Shown: positions 8,464 to 16,862 of the stretch, in pieces | Position numbering within the stretch: position 1 is the first letter of the stretch | Layout: each line of letters begins with the position of its first letter | Origin: Komagataeibacter sp. FXV3 | Lineage (GTDB): Bacteria > Pseudomonadota > Alphaproteobacteria > Acetobacterales > Acetobacteraceae | Assembly: GCF_015155755.1 (NCBI RefSeq) | Contig: NZ_VWPI01000013.1 | Coordinates: forward strand, 1 to 32,546 | Length of the DNA: 32,546 nt | Reading direction: 5' to 3' | Notes under the pieces: generated by a model | Seen by the model: only the letters and a program-made list of their open reading frames with translations | Told to the model about the DNA's origin: nothing | Database searches by the model: none | Made by a program: the position numbers and the translations under genes

Positions 8464-9864
8464 ATGGACATTGACGCACCATTGCGCAATTCGGTTCTGG
8501 CCGTTGAGGAAGATACGATTTTCCCCATACCGGCAGACCGGCGCAGGGGAAACACGCGTGGGCTGTGTCTGGTCTGGCTGGGGGCAAACCAGAACATACT
8601 CGCGATCCTGACGGGCATGATCTACTGCCAGGTCTGTCACCTTTCGCTGTTCTGGGCGGCGCTTGCCATTCTGGCCGGCAACGGGGTGGGGGGCATGTTC
8701 ATGGCCCTGCATGCCGCCCAGGGGCCGCATCTGGGCATTCCGCAGATGCAGCAGACACGTGGTCAGTTCGGGGCCTATGGTGCGCTACTGGTCATTGCTG
8801 TCGTCATTGTCATGTATGTGGGGTTCACCGCGACATTGCTGGCCATCGGACGTGAACAGGTGCAGCAGGCCCTGGGGGGGGCGCCACATCAGTTACCCGT
8901 CTATGTGCTGGCCGCGGCCATCCTGTCGCTGTGTATTGTCGGGCATGGGTGGATTGAACGTTTTGTGGTCGGGTTTACCTATGTGGCGGCCACGGCGTTC
9001 TTTGCCCTTGCGGCCTTCTTCCTGTTTTACCTGCATGCCCTGCCGGTCCAGCCGTTGATGGCGATCCCCAGCATGCATGATTTTGTGGCGGCCGTCTCGA
9101 TCGGGGTGCTGTGGCAGGTGGCGTATGCCCCTTATGTGTCGGATTATTCGCGTTACCTGCCCGCCGATACACCCGAACGCGATGCATTCTGGTCATGCAT
9201 GACGGGCAGCATCATTGGAACCGCAGTCCCCACCTTTCTGGGGGCCTATATGGGCAGTACCGCATGGGCGGGGAATTTCTATGCCGCGATCCATGCGCAT
9301 TATACGCTGCCGACTTATGTCCTGCTTGGCATTGTCCTGATTTCGATTGCGGTTTCATGCACGATGCAGATCTATTGCGCAGCCCTGTCCTGCATGACCC
9401 TGTTTTATACCATGTGGCCGACATGGCGCCCCACGGCGCGCAGTCGCGGATTGCTGGCGGGTGGCCTGCTGCTGCTGTCCGTACTGCTGACGATTATGCT
9501 GAGTGGCGACATACTGCATATTCTCAACAGTTTCATTGAATTCCTGCTGGCGGTGCTGTCCCCGTGGACGGCAATCAATCTGGTCGATTATTACCTGATC
9601 CGGCATGGCGATTATGATATCCGGTCCTTTTTCCGTCATGATGGCGGCATATACGGACGTTTCAACCGCCCTGCCATTTTCTGTTACATCATGGGTATTG
9701 TCGTGCAGGTACCCTTTATTTCAAATGAACTGTATTCCGGCCTGATGGCGCGGCAGATGGATGGGGTTGACCTGTCATGGGTGGTGGGAATCCTGCTGCC
9801 CGGCCTGGTTTACTGGCTGATATGCCGGCAGGCAGATTCCCCCGCACGCCCTGCCGTCAGATAA
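8464..9864 (+). CDS. NCS1-family permease (cytosine/purine/allantoin type), copy 1
   Basis: This 466-residue, strongly hydrophobic protein has about 12 predicted membrane segments. It carries NCS1 signature stretches: FMALHAAQGPHLGIPQM, QTRGQFG, VLWQVAYAPYVSDYSRYLP and SPWTAINLVDYYLIRHG. NCS1 carriers import cytosine, purines, allantoin, hydantoins and, in some hut clusters, probably urocanate, with protons or sodium. The ATG at 8464 is chosen because GAAGGAG lies 9 bases upstream; a TTG at 8446 is less likely. It is the last gene of the plus-strand run from hisD-like, and its stop overlaps the end of the convergent amidohydrolase gene by 8 bases. A diverged paralogue is at 21972-23372. Substrate is probably a small N-heterocycle. 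Confidence 0.9.
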   Translation: MDIDAPLRNSVLAVEEDTIFPIPADRRRGNTRGLCLVWLGANQNILAILTGMIYCQVCHLSLFWAALAILAGNGVGGMFMALHAAQGPHLGIPQMQQTRGQFGAYGALLVIAVVIVMYVGFTATLLAIGREQVQQALGGAPHQLPVYVLAAAILSLCIVGHGWIERFVVGFTYVAATAFFALAAFFLFYLHALPVQPLMAIPSMHDFVAAVSIGVLWQVAYAPYVSDYSRYLPADTPERDAFWSCMTGSIIGTAVPTFLGAYMGSTAWAGNFYAAIHAHYTLPTYVLLGIVLISIAVSCTMQIYCAALSCMTLFYTMWPTWRPTARSRGLLAGGLLLLSVLLTIMLSGDILHILNSFIEFLLAVLSPWTAINLVDYYLIRHGDYDIRSFFRHDGGIYGRFNRPAIFCYIMGIVVQVPFISNELYSGLMARQMDGVDLSWVVGILLPGLVYWLICRQADSPARPAVR

Positions 9865-11476
9865 GGTCGTGGACGATACGGCCTGCCGTGACCGTCAGCA
9901 TGCATTTCAGGTCCGGCAGGCTGTCCGGATCCGTCATGAAGGGATTGCCCGACAGGACGGCGATATCCGCGCGGTAGCCCAGGGCAATACGGCCTTCATA
10001 CCGTTCCCGTCCGGCGGCCACCGCGGCCTTGCTGGTATAGCTGTCGAATGCTTCGGGAAAGCGGATCGCCTGTGTCGGGATCCATGCTTCCGATGCAGGC
10101 GCCCCGATGGGACGGCGCAGGACGGCCTTGCGCAATCCACGCAGGGGATCAAGGGATACAATCGGCCAGTCCGTCCCGAACGCCAGCGTGCTGCCCGCAT
10201 CCAGCAGCGAGCGCATTGGAAACGCCAGTTGCGCGCGATTGTCCCCCACGCGTTTTTTCCAGACTCCTTCCATGCCCATCCACTCATCCGCAGGCGCGAT
10301 CATGACGGGTTGCATGCTGGCGATGGTGGATGTGTGGGCAAAACGGGCAATATCATCGGGATAGGGCAGTTCGGCATGTTCCACCCGGATCCGTGGACGC
10401 TCCGGGCTGTTGCCTGCGTTTTCCGCCGCGTCCAGCGCCAGACGGATGGCGCCCGGCCCGATGGCGTGGGTCCATATGTCCAGACCGTTTTCCACGCCGG
10501 CACGGACCGCATCAATATAGGCCCTGCGGTCCCATAACAGGGTGCCGCGTGCATCAGGCTGGTCCGCATAGCCTTCGGGCATGTAGCCGGTATGGGATTC
10601 CAGCACGCCGTCAAGGAAGAACTTGATGCCATCCAGGCGAACCATCGCATTGTCATAGCGTGCGCGCAGGTCAAGCGCTTCGCGCAGGCGCTGTGGCGTC
10701 AGGCCGGGATCGGGTTCTATTTCCGTCATCATCCCGATACGGACCGGCAGCGTGCCCGCCGCATCCCGTGCCGACAGCAGCGGCAGGTAGGCTTCGTCAT
10801 ATGCGGCGCTCTGCATGCGGGTGATGCCCAGCCGGGATGCCGTATCCAGCACCAGACCCAGCGCGTGATCCATTTCCGGCCCGGTCATGGGCGGGATATG
10901 GCTGGTGACAAGGCTGACGGCGTCTTCCTTCAGCCAGCCCGATGGCGTGCCATCGGCGCGGCGCACGATCTCGCCATTTTCCGGGTCGGGGGTATCGGGG
11001 GTAATTCCGGCAATTTCCATGGCGCGCGAATTCGCCCATGCCGCATGTGCCATGCCCGATGTCAGGATTACCGGGCGGTCTGGCAGGATGCTGTCAATCA
11101 TGCGCGCATCGAATTCGCCATCTGGCAGGTCGGGGTAGCCATAGCTCCATTCCAGACCGCGGATCCATGGCGCGTCGGGATGTGCGGCCGCCCATTGCGC
11201 GACCCGTTCCAGCAGGGCCTTCATTGTCCGCACATCCCGCAGCCCGATGGCGGAAAGATAGTCCGCGGCCATGGCGATATGCATGTGGGCATCAATAAAG
11301 CCCGGCATCAGGAACATGCCGCCCAGATCACGGATGACGGTTGTCGGGACACATTGCGCCATGATGTCGAATGATGTGCCGATCGCCACGATATGTCCGT
11401 CCATGATGCCGACTGCATTGACGGGTGGGGCATGGCCGTGAATGTCAGCATTGATGATGGCAAGGTCGAGGGGCAT
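9857..11476 (-). CDS. YtcJ-like metal-dependent amidohydrolase (Amidohydro_3)
   Basis: This 539-residue protein resembles the YtcJ/Amidohydro_3 branch: PGFIDAHMH (His64, His66), RGLEWSYG, the KFFLDGVLESHTG segment, WTHAIG, VEHAEL and a late GTDWPI aspartate. These enzymes hydrolyse amide or amidine bonds, often in cyclic or N-acyl substrates; specificity cannot be predicted. The ATG at 11476 has AGGA about 9 bases upstream, and a longer frame to 11584 lacks homology-like sequence. It is divergent from the M20 hydrolase gene across a 352-base control region. The surrounding oxygenase and RidA genes suggest ring or amide hydrolysis in the same pathway. Confidence 0.85.
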   Translation of the reverse strand: MPLDLAIINADIHGHAPPVNAVGIMDGHIVAIGTSFDIMAQCVPTTVIRDLGGMFLMPGFIDAHMHIAMAADYLSAIGLRDVRTMKALLERVAQWAAAHPDAPWIRGLEWSYGYPDLPDGEFDARMIDSILPDRPVILTSGMAHAAWANSRAMEIAGITPDTPDPENGEIVRRADGTPSGWLKEDAVSLVTSHIPPMTGPEMDHALGLVLDTASRLGITRMQSAAYDEAYLPLLSARDAAGTLPVRIGMMTEIEPDPGLTPQRLREALDLRARYDNAMVRLDGIKFFLDGVLESHTGYMPEGYADQPDARGTLLWDRRAYIDAVRAGVENGLDIWTHAIGPGAIRLALDAAENAGNSPERPRIRVEHAELPYPDDIARFAHTSTIASMQPVMIAPADEWMGMEGVWKKRVGDNRAQLAFPMRSLLDAGSTLAFGTDWPIVSLDPLRGLRKAVLRRPIGAPASEAWIPTQAIRFPEAFDSYTSKAAVAAGRERYEGRIALGYRADIAVLSGNPFMTDPDSLPDLKCMLTVTAGRIVHDLI

Positions 11477-11828
11477 GGATCTGTTCCTGAGATGGCAATA
11501 TGGTGTGATTAGAACATATTGTTTCTTGAATGTAAGGGTATGCCAGCGGCCGCTGCGACACGTCGGTTCACGAACGGACGGCAAAGGGAAAGCCGGGTCT
11601 TCGGGCCGGATGATTCAGTGAATGGTATATTGTTTTCAATCGGTTGTCGGTAATGGTCCCGCTGGTTCGGGAATGATGCGGGCAGGGGAAGGGTGCCATC
11701 GCCAGACCAGTTGCCTTACATGGATGCAGCGCATCGGAAGTTTCTTCCTTTGGCATAGAAACTTCCGAGCAGGCGATGCCCCCGGACTGCCTTACGATAG
11801 GGCGGATGGCCCTGATGATGGAGCGAAC
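11477..11828. promoter_or_regulatory. 352-base divergent control region, no gene seen
   Basis: No convincing coding region is present. The stretch next to the amidohydrolase start (11500-11540) is AT-rich and probably holds its promoter. The part before the M20 gene contains a strong inverted repeat at 11735-11767, listed separately. Confidence 0.5.
11735..11767. repeat. Perfect 11-base inverted repeat before the M20 hydrolase
   Basis: CGGAAGTTTCT at 11735-11745 is repeated in inverse at 11757-11767 with an 11-base loop. Flanking GCATCG (11731-11736) and CGATGC (11774-11779) are also complementary but out of register. There is no T-run after it, so an operator for the nearby LysR protein or an RNA hairpin in the 5' leader is more likely than a terminator. 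Confidence 0.55.
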
Positions 11829-12992
11829 ATGACGTCCCTGCTGCATGACAGTAACCCGACCGTTGCAGCCCTTGCGCATCTGGTTGCGTGGCCGACCCTG
11901 AGCAGGGAAAGCAATCTCGGCCTGATCGAATGGTATGCGCAGCAGTTACGCGCGGTGCATGCCACGGCTACGATCGTGCGGCATGAGGAGACGGATCGTT
12001 ATGGTCTGTTTGCCACGATCGGACCAGATACCGGACAGGGCATCGTGCTGTCAGGCCACAGTGATGTCGTGCCGGTGCTGGGGCAGGGATGGACATGCGA
12101 CCCGTTCAACCTGACGGACCGTGATGGAAAGCTGTTCGCGCGCGGCAGCAGCGACATGAAGGGCTTTCTGGCCTGTATGCTGACGGCGGCACGATACGCG
12201 GCGGGTCGGACATTGCGGTATCCCGTGCATTTCGCCATTTCCTGTGACGAGGAAATCGGCTGCGTGGGCGTGCGTTCCCTTCTGGCGTTCCTGCGTGAAC
12301 GTGGGATCATGGCACAGGGCTGTATCGTGGGGGAGCCAACCGGGCTGCAGGTTGCCGTGGCGCATAAGGGAAAAGTGGCCGCGCGCATTGTATGCCACGG
12401 CCGCGCGGCACATTCCGCCAATCCCATGCTGGGGTGCAACGCCATCCAGATCGCGGCCCGCATGACACAGGAAGTCGCCCGCATCCAGGCGGAAATGATG
12501 GATGCCCCGATACAGGACCCGTCATTCGACGTGCCATTCAACACGGCGCAGGTCGGGCTTATAAACGGCGGGGTCGCGCTGAATATCGTCCCTGACCGGT
12601 GCGAAATCCAGTTCGAGATGCGCCTGCTGCCCGGACAGTCGGCGGATACATGGCTGGAGCGGTTGCGCGAACGCGCAGTGGGTGTGGCAGCCGATTATCC
12701 CGGTGGGGCAATCGACTTCGAAATCATCAATGAATATCCGGGCCTTGTGCCCGAACCTGATACCGCCATCCGCAATATCGCCCTGCAGGCCAGCCAGCAT
12801 AATGCGGTGACCACCATCGGGTTCGGGACGGAAGCGGGACTGTTCCAGCAGGAACTGACCCTGCCCACCGTAATATGCGGCCCCGGATCAATCGATCGTG
12901 CCCATAAGGCGGATGAATACATTACCCGCGACGAACTGGCCGCCGGTGACGCCTTCCTTGCCCGTATTGTTGATACATTGTGCGTGGCGTAA
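11829..12992 (+). CDS. M20-family amidohydrolase, ArgE-like (acetylornithine deacetylase type)
   Basis: The 387-residue protein is a di-zinc M20/ArgE hydrolase: LSGHSDVVPV (His77, Asp79), ARGSSDMKGF (bridging Asp109), DEEIG (Glu141 as general base, Glu142 as ligand), GEPTG and a C-terminal PGSIDRAHKADEY histidine motif. ArgE proper removes acetyl from N-acetylornithine, but many catabolic relatives cleave N-formyl, N-acetyl or N-carbamoyl amino acids. GGAG lies 5-6 bases before the ATG. The gene ends 11 bases from the convergent LysR gene. In this neighbourhood of ring-cleavage-like genes a deacylase for an open-chain intermediate is more likely than arginine synthesis (inference). Confidence 0.88.
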   Translation: MTSLLHDSNPTVAALAHLVAWPTLSRESNLGLIEWYAQQLRAVHATATIVRHEETDRYGLFATIGPDTGQGIVLSGHSDVVPVLGQGWTCDPFNLTDRDGKLFARGSSDMKGFLACMLTAARYAAGRTLRYPVHFAISCDEEIGCVGVRSLLAFLRERGIMAQGCIVGEPTGLQVAVAHKGKVAARIVCHGRAAHSANPMLGCNAIQIAARMTQEVARIQAEMMDAPIQDPSFDVPFNTAQVGLINGGVALNIVPDRCEIQFEMRLLPGQSADTWLERLRERAVGVAADYPGGAIDFEIINEYPGLVPEPDTAIRNIALQASQHNAVTTIGFGTEAGLFQQELTLPTVICGPGSIDRAHKADEYITRDELAAGDAFLARIVDTLCVA

Positions 12993-13003
12993 GGCCGTCG
13001 GCC

Positions 13004-13921
13004 CTAGTCGCTGCCCGGAAGCGGCTTTCCCGCAAGCAGTTCACGGCATACCTGCAGGAAGGCCGTCGCCCGCGCCGTCTGCCGTATGTTTGCGATCGTG
13101 GCCGTGCCGTACAGCAGCGGCTGGGGTGTGTCCTTGAGCGCAAGATAGGCCAGCGGCCTGCCATCCAGCGCCGCCTTGTTGCGGGGACGTGCATTGGCCA
13201 GGCTGTAGCCTTCGCCACGCGCGACCAGCGAACGGATGACATCAATGCTCTGGAACCGTCCCATTATGCTGGGCACGATGCCCGCATGGGAAAACAGGGA
13301 CAGGAAATAATCCCGTGACAGCGGCAGGTCCAGCAACAGGAAGGGTTCATGTTCCAGTTCAGACAGGGCGACATGCCGCCTGCGGGCCAGACGGTGCTGC
13401 GCCGATACAAAGACAAAGGGAGGCAGGGCGGCCAGCGGGAAAAAATCCAGATCCTGCGGCATGTTCAGGTCATAGGCCAGCATGGCGCAGATTTCACCAT
13501 TGCGCAGCTTTTCAATCAGTTCACTGTGATGGCCGGCGATAATGCGCAGCTGGGCATCGGGGTGGCGGGTTTCGAATTCCTGCAGCAGTTCCGGCACGAT
13601 CAGGGAATACAGCGTTGTCATGCATCCGACTTCAATCATGCCGCTGACCTGCCCCGACAGGCCAGACGCCGTCATGTCCAGTTCCGTGGCATGAAGCAGC
13701 AGGTTACGCGATTCACGCAGGAAGCTATGGCCTTCCTGTGTCAGGGACAGTCCGGCGGCATGATGGCGGATGAACAGGGTAATCCCGAACACGGCCTCAA
13801 GCTGGGCGATGGCGGCGGAAATGGATGGCTGGGAGATATGAACCCGCCTGGATGCTGCAGTAATCGACCCCGTTTCGGCAGCCGCGACAAAATATTCGAT
13901 CTGTTTCAGTGTGAAACGCAT
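13004..13921 (-). CDS. LysR-type transcriptional regulator
   Basis: The 305-residue protein has the LysR layout. An N-terminal winged helix-turn-helix (RFTLKQIEYFVAAAETGSIT, then ASRRVHISQPSISAAI) is followed by a linker helix and a periplasmic-binding-like effector domain. Length is normal. It is divergent from the DUF1028 gene across 104 bases, the classical arrangement in which a LysR protein controls itself and the operon facing away from it. It probably activates the DUF1028 gene and perhaps the flavin reductase-HpaB-RidA genes in response to a pathway intermediate. Effector is unknown. Confidence 0.93.
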   Translation of the reverse strand: MRFTLKQIEYFVAAAETGSITAASRRVHISQPSISAAIAQLEAVFGITLFIRHHAAGLSLTQEGHSFLRESRNLLLHATELDMTASGLSGQVSGMIEVGCMTTLYSLIVPELLQEFETRHPDAQLRIIAGHHSELIEKLRNGEICAMLAYDLNMPQDLDFFPLAALPPFVFVSAQHRLARRRHVALSELEHEPFLLLDLPLSRDYFLSLFSHAGIVPSIMGRFQSIDVIRSLVARGEGYSLANARPRNKAALDGRPLAYLALKDTPQPLLYGTATIANIRQTARATAFLQVCRELLAGKPLPGSD

Positions 13922-14025
13922 GGGGTGGCTCCGGCTGCTGTGTCTGTCACGACGGGATCAGGGACCGCATGGCGGCAGGTGGCGCCGGATCGGATGAAAC
14001 AGGATAAAAAAGGAAAGGCAGGATC

Positions 14026-14703
14026 ATGACATTTTCCATCGTCGCGCATTGCGCGCGTACCGGGCAGTTCGGGGTGGCGGTCGTATCGTCGTCGCCCGCC
14101 GTGGCGGCCCGCTGCGCCTATGCCCGCGCGGGCGTGGGGGCGGTCACGTCGCAGAATGTAACCGACCCGCGACTGGGGCCAATGGCCCTCGACCTGTTGG
14201 AACGTGGACTGACACCCGCTGAATGCCAGGTTGTCATGGCCCGCGTCGCAACCCATGCGCAATACCGGCAGATGACCTTTATCGACGGCAGCGGCCATGG
14301 GGCCGCGTGGTCGGGCTCCGGCACGCTGGGCACCCACGCCGAGGCCTTTGGCAAGGATGTCGTGTCCGCTGGCAACCTTCTGGCCAATGCGGATGTGCCG
14401 GCCGCAATTGTCGCCGCGTTTGAAAAGGGTGATCCGTCCCTCGAACTGGGGGAGCGGATATTGCTGGCCCTGCAGGCTGGCGCTGATGCGGGTGGCGAAG
14501 CCGGACCTGTCTATTCCGCTGGCATGCTGGTGGTTGACCGTGAACAGTGGCCGCTTGCGGACCTGCGGGTGGACTGGGGTGAAAATCCGGTCGCGCGCCT
14601 GATGGAACTGTGGGCGGTATGGAAACCCCAGATGTATGATTATGTCCAGCGTGCGCTGCATCCCGCCCAGGCCCCTTCATATGGTGTGCCGGGAGATGAG
14701 TAG
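14026..14703 (+). CDS. DUF1028 family protein (putative Ntn-hydrolase-fold)
   Basis: The 225-residue protein starts TFSIVAHCARTGQFGVAV and continues with ARAGVGAVTSQN and LGPMALDLLERGLTPAE, the recognisable DUF1028 pattern. From memory the family is placed in the N-terminal nucleophile hydrolase clan; if so Thr2, exposed after Met removal, could be the nucleophile (inference). AGGAAAGGCAGGATC before the ATG provides a good ribosome binding site. It is the first gene downstream of the divergent LysR promoter and lies 137 bases before the flavin reductase. An amidase-like role on an opened ring product would fit, but no function is established. Confidence 0.85.
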   Translation: MTFSIVAHCARTGQFGVAVVSSSPAVAARCAYARAGVGAVTSQNVTDPRLGPMALDLLERGLTPAECQVVMARVATHAQYRQMTFIDGSGHGAAWSGSGTLGTHAEAFGKDVVSAGNLLANADVPAAIVAAFEKGDPSLELGERILLALQAGADAGGEAGPVYSAGMLVVDREQWPLADLRVDWGENPVARLMELWAVWKPQMYDYVQRALHPAQAPSYGVPGDE

Positions 14704-14840
14704 AGCATTGCAATAACCTTTGATCAATCATTATTGCTTCGGTTTTCCTGAGGTCGATCTTCGATATATATTTCTTTATCGGAATGATGTTCCGTTCGAA
14801 TATCCCATGGTCATAAGCACTGGTTTTCGGGAGGCATGCC
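14704..14840 (+). promoter_or_regulatory. Likely promoter/operator region of the flavin reductase-HpaB-RidA operon
   Basis: This AT-rich gap contains GCAATAA at 14710-14716 and its inverse TTATTGC at 14731-14737 (14-base loop), and a second palindrome CGGAA-N5-TTCCG at 14780-14794. A clear GGGAGG ribosome binding site precedes the ATG at 14841. The repeats could be regulator sites; no clear -35/-10 pair was fixed. Confidence 0.4.
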
Positions 14841-15377
14841 ATGTCCACCCAGGCATCGGTATCACAGCATGGGCAGGGATCATCCGAACGTGACCTGTTT
14901 GTCGCGGCCATGGGGCATGTTGCTGCCCCCGTGGCCGTGATCACCACGGATGGCCCCGCCGGACGGTTCGGCATTACCGTCAGTTCCGTGACATCCGCAT
15001 CCGCCGACCCGCCAATGATGATGGCGTGCATCAACCGGCGCAGCCCGGCTTTTGCGGCCATTATCGAAAACGGCTGCTTCGTCATCAACATGCTGTCGCA
15101 CGACCATGTGGGGGTTGCGGAAAATTTCGCGGGCCGGGCAGGGGCTTTTCCGGCATTCGATTTCGGCTGCGCGGCATGGAAGCCGGGGCAGGCGGGGGGA
15201 TGGCTGCTGGACGGGGCGCTGGCGTCCTTTGACTGCACCCTTGAACAATCCGTCGATGTCGGGACGCACGGGGTGATTATTGGTTGCGTCCGGCACACCT
15301 GTCTGCGGCCCACGATGACGTTGCTGCATTTCCGCCGGGCGTTTCATCGGCCGGAACCCGTTCTTCATAATTCTTGA
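14841..15377 (+). CDS. Flavin reductase-like protein (HpaC/RutF family)
   Basis: The 178-residue protein matches the flavin reductase-like FMN-binding split-barrel family. AAPVAVITTDGPAGRFGITVSSVTSAS binds the flavin phosphate region, PPMMMACINRRSPAF and NGCFVINMLSHDH follow, and a late GTHGVIIGCV motif is present. Such proteins use NAD(P)H to reduce FMN or FAD and hand it by diffusion to a partner oxygenase. The partner is evidently the HpaB-like protein 15 bases downstream. Length is normal. The last part lacks the usual GG-x-Y-ending motif and ends in RRAFHRPEP, which looks diverged. Confidence 0.88.
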   Translation: MSTQASVSQHGQGSSERDLFVAAMGHVAAPVAVITTDGPAGRFGITVSSVTSASADPPMMMACINRRSPAFAAIIENGCFVINMLSHDHVGVAENFAGRAGAFPAFDFGCAAWKPGQAGGWLLDGALASFDCTLEQSVDVGTHGVIIGCVRHTCLRPTMTLLHFRRAFHRPEPVLHNS

Positions 15378-15392
15378 GCAGGAATATAATTC

Positions 15393-16862
15393 ATGATCCG
15401 TACAGGACAGCAGTATCTGGACTCCATCCGTGATGGCAGGCGGATATGGATGAACGGCGAACGGGTGAAGGATGTCACGACGCATCCGATGTTCAGGCCC
15501 ATCGTGTCCATCCGTGCGCGGATGTACGACATGCAGCATGAAGCGGCTTTCCGTGACCGGCTTGTCTATACGGATGACAAGGGTGATGAATCCCCGCTGG
15601 CCCTGCAGTTGCCCCACTCGCAGGAAGACTGGAAGGCAAAGCGTATCGCGACCGACACCGTGCTGGATGAAGTGGGGGGCATCGTTACGCGTGTCGGTGA
15701 CGAGACGATTGGCGAGATGTGGTCACTGTATGACGGTCAGGACATCCTGAACGAGGTCAATCCCCAGTTCGCTGAAAATATCCGCCATCACGTTCACAAG
15801 GCGATGTATGCGGACCCGTTTCATGTCTCGGCCAACACGGACCCCAAGGGGGACCGTTCCAAGCGGCCGCAGGATCAGGACCCGGACATGCTGCTGCATG
15901 TCGTGCGTGAAACGGATGCGGGCATCATTGTCCGTGGCGCCAAATACGAAACGGCGGCGGCTTACGCCAACCAGGCCTTTACCAAGCCCACCATTGCCAA
16001 CTGGGGTGATGCCGAACTGTCTGATTACGCAGTCGGGTTCATCTGTGACTTTTCCTCACCCAACCTGAAATTCATCTGTCGCACCGGGTTTGCCGGTCGC
16101 GCCCCGATCGAGGATTATCCACTGTCCAACAGATATGACGAGGTCGAAGCCCTTGTCATTTTCGATGACGTGCTGATCCCATGGGAAAACGTACTTTTCT
16201 ACCGGCATACCAAGGCCGCGACCTTCATCCGTGCGACGTTGCATCGCTACAGTGCCTTCGCCTTCGTGCAGCGTAACCAGAAACTGGCCGACATGATGAT
16301 CGGCGCCGCCCTGTTCAACGTGCGCCAGACCGGACTGGACCGCCAGCAGGCGGTGCAGGAGAAGCTGGCGACCCTTGCCTGCTACCGTGAAGGGATCAAT
16401 GCCCACCTGACGGCGTCCATCGCCATGGCGGAAGAAAGCCCTGGTGGCCTGCTCATGCCCAACCAGTCGCTGCTTATGGCCGGGCGTGTGCTTGCGTGTT
16501 CCAAGCTGCATGAAATGATGCACCTGACGCGCGAACTGTGTGGTGGACAGATCTGTGTCACGCCGGACGTGGCGACATTCCGGGATCCCGAAACCGCGCC
16601 ATGGATGGAAAAATTCTATTCCATCAATGAAACATGGCAGGCCGAGGACCGGCGCAAGCTGCTGGCCTATGCCCGTGACATGCTCAATTCCGATTATGCC
16701 GGCCATCGTCTGACATTCCAGCTGTTTGCGCAGGCCCCGCCATTTGCGCATCTGGCTGCGGTCTATCGTAACTTTGACTGGAACGGCGCACTGGAATTCG
16801 TGCAGCGTTCAGCCGGGCTGAGCGAAGGTGTGCTGCAGCAGGGCAAGGGAGGGAACAAATAA
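15393..16862 (+). CDS. HpaB-family FADH2-dependent monooxygenase
   Basis: This 489-residue protein is a group D flavoprotein monooxygenase related to 4-hydroxyphenylacetate 3-monooxygenase HpaB. It shows the N-terminal TGQQYLDSIRDGR motif, a middle domain with YADPFHVSANTDPKGDRS and SDYAVGFICD, FDDVLIPWENVLFYR, and the helical C-terminal domain with LTRELCGGQICVTPD. The family adds oxygen to aromatic rings or N-heterocycles using reduced FAD. It pairs with the flavin reductase upstream and its stop overlaps the RidA start (TAATG). No HpaDEFG-type ring-cleavage genes are present nearby, so classic hydroxyphenylacetate breakdown is not supported. The context of NCS1 carriers, hydrolases and RidA suggests a nitrogen heterocycle (inference). 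Confidence 0.9.
   Translation: MIRTGQQYLDSIRDGRRIWMNGERVKDVTTHPMFRPIVSIRARMYDMQHEAAFRDRLVYTDDKGDESPLALQLPHSQEDWKAKRIATDTVLDEVGGIVTRVGDETIGEMWSLYDGQDILNEVNPQFAENIRHHVHKAMYADPFHVSANTDPKGDRSKRPQDQDPDMLLHVVRETDAGIIVRGAKYETAAAYANQAFTKPTIANWGDAELSDYAVGFICDFSSPNLKFICRTGFAGRAPIEDYPLSNRYDEVEALVIFDDVLIPWENVLFYRHTKAATFIRATLHRYSAFAFVQRNQKLADMMIGAALFNVRQTGLDRQQAVQEKLATLACYREGINAHLTASIAMAEESPGGLLMPNQSLLMAGRVLACSKLHEMMHLTRELCGGQICVTPDVATFRDPETAPWMEKFYSINETWQAEDRRKLLAYARDMLNSDYAGHRLTFQLFAQAPPFAHLAAVYRNFDWNGALEFVQRSAGLSEGVLQQGKGGNK

Noticed and set aside
14279-15313. A 344-codon open frame on the minus strand opposite DUF1028 and the flavin reductase
   Set aside because: It crosses two well-supported genes and an AT-rich control region; the translation is low-complexity, rich in His, Arg, Pro and Cys, and has no family resemblance. 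It is a mirror frame caused by GC-rich codon use.
15393-16862. A classical 4-hydroxyphenylacetate degradation operon
   Set aside because: The oxygenase and reductase are of HpaB and flavin-reductase type, but no ring-cleavage dioxygenase, HpaE, HpaD or other downstream genes are present in the window.
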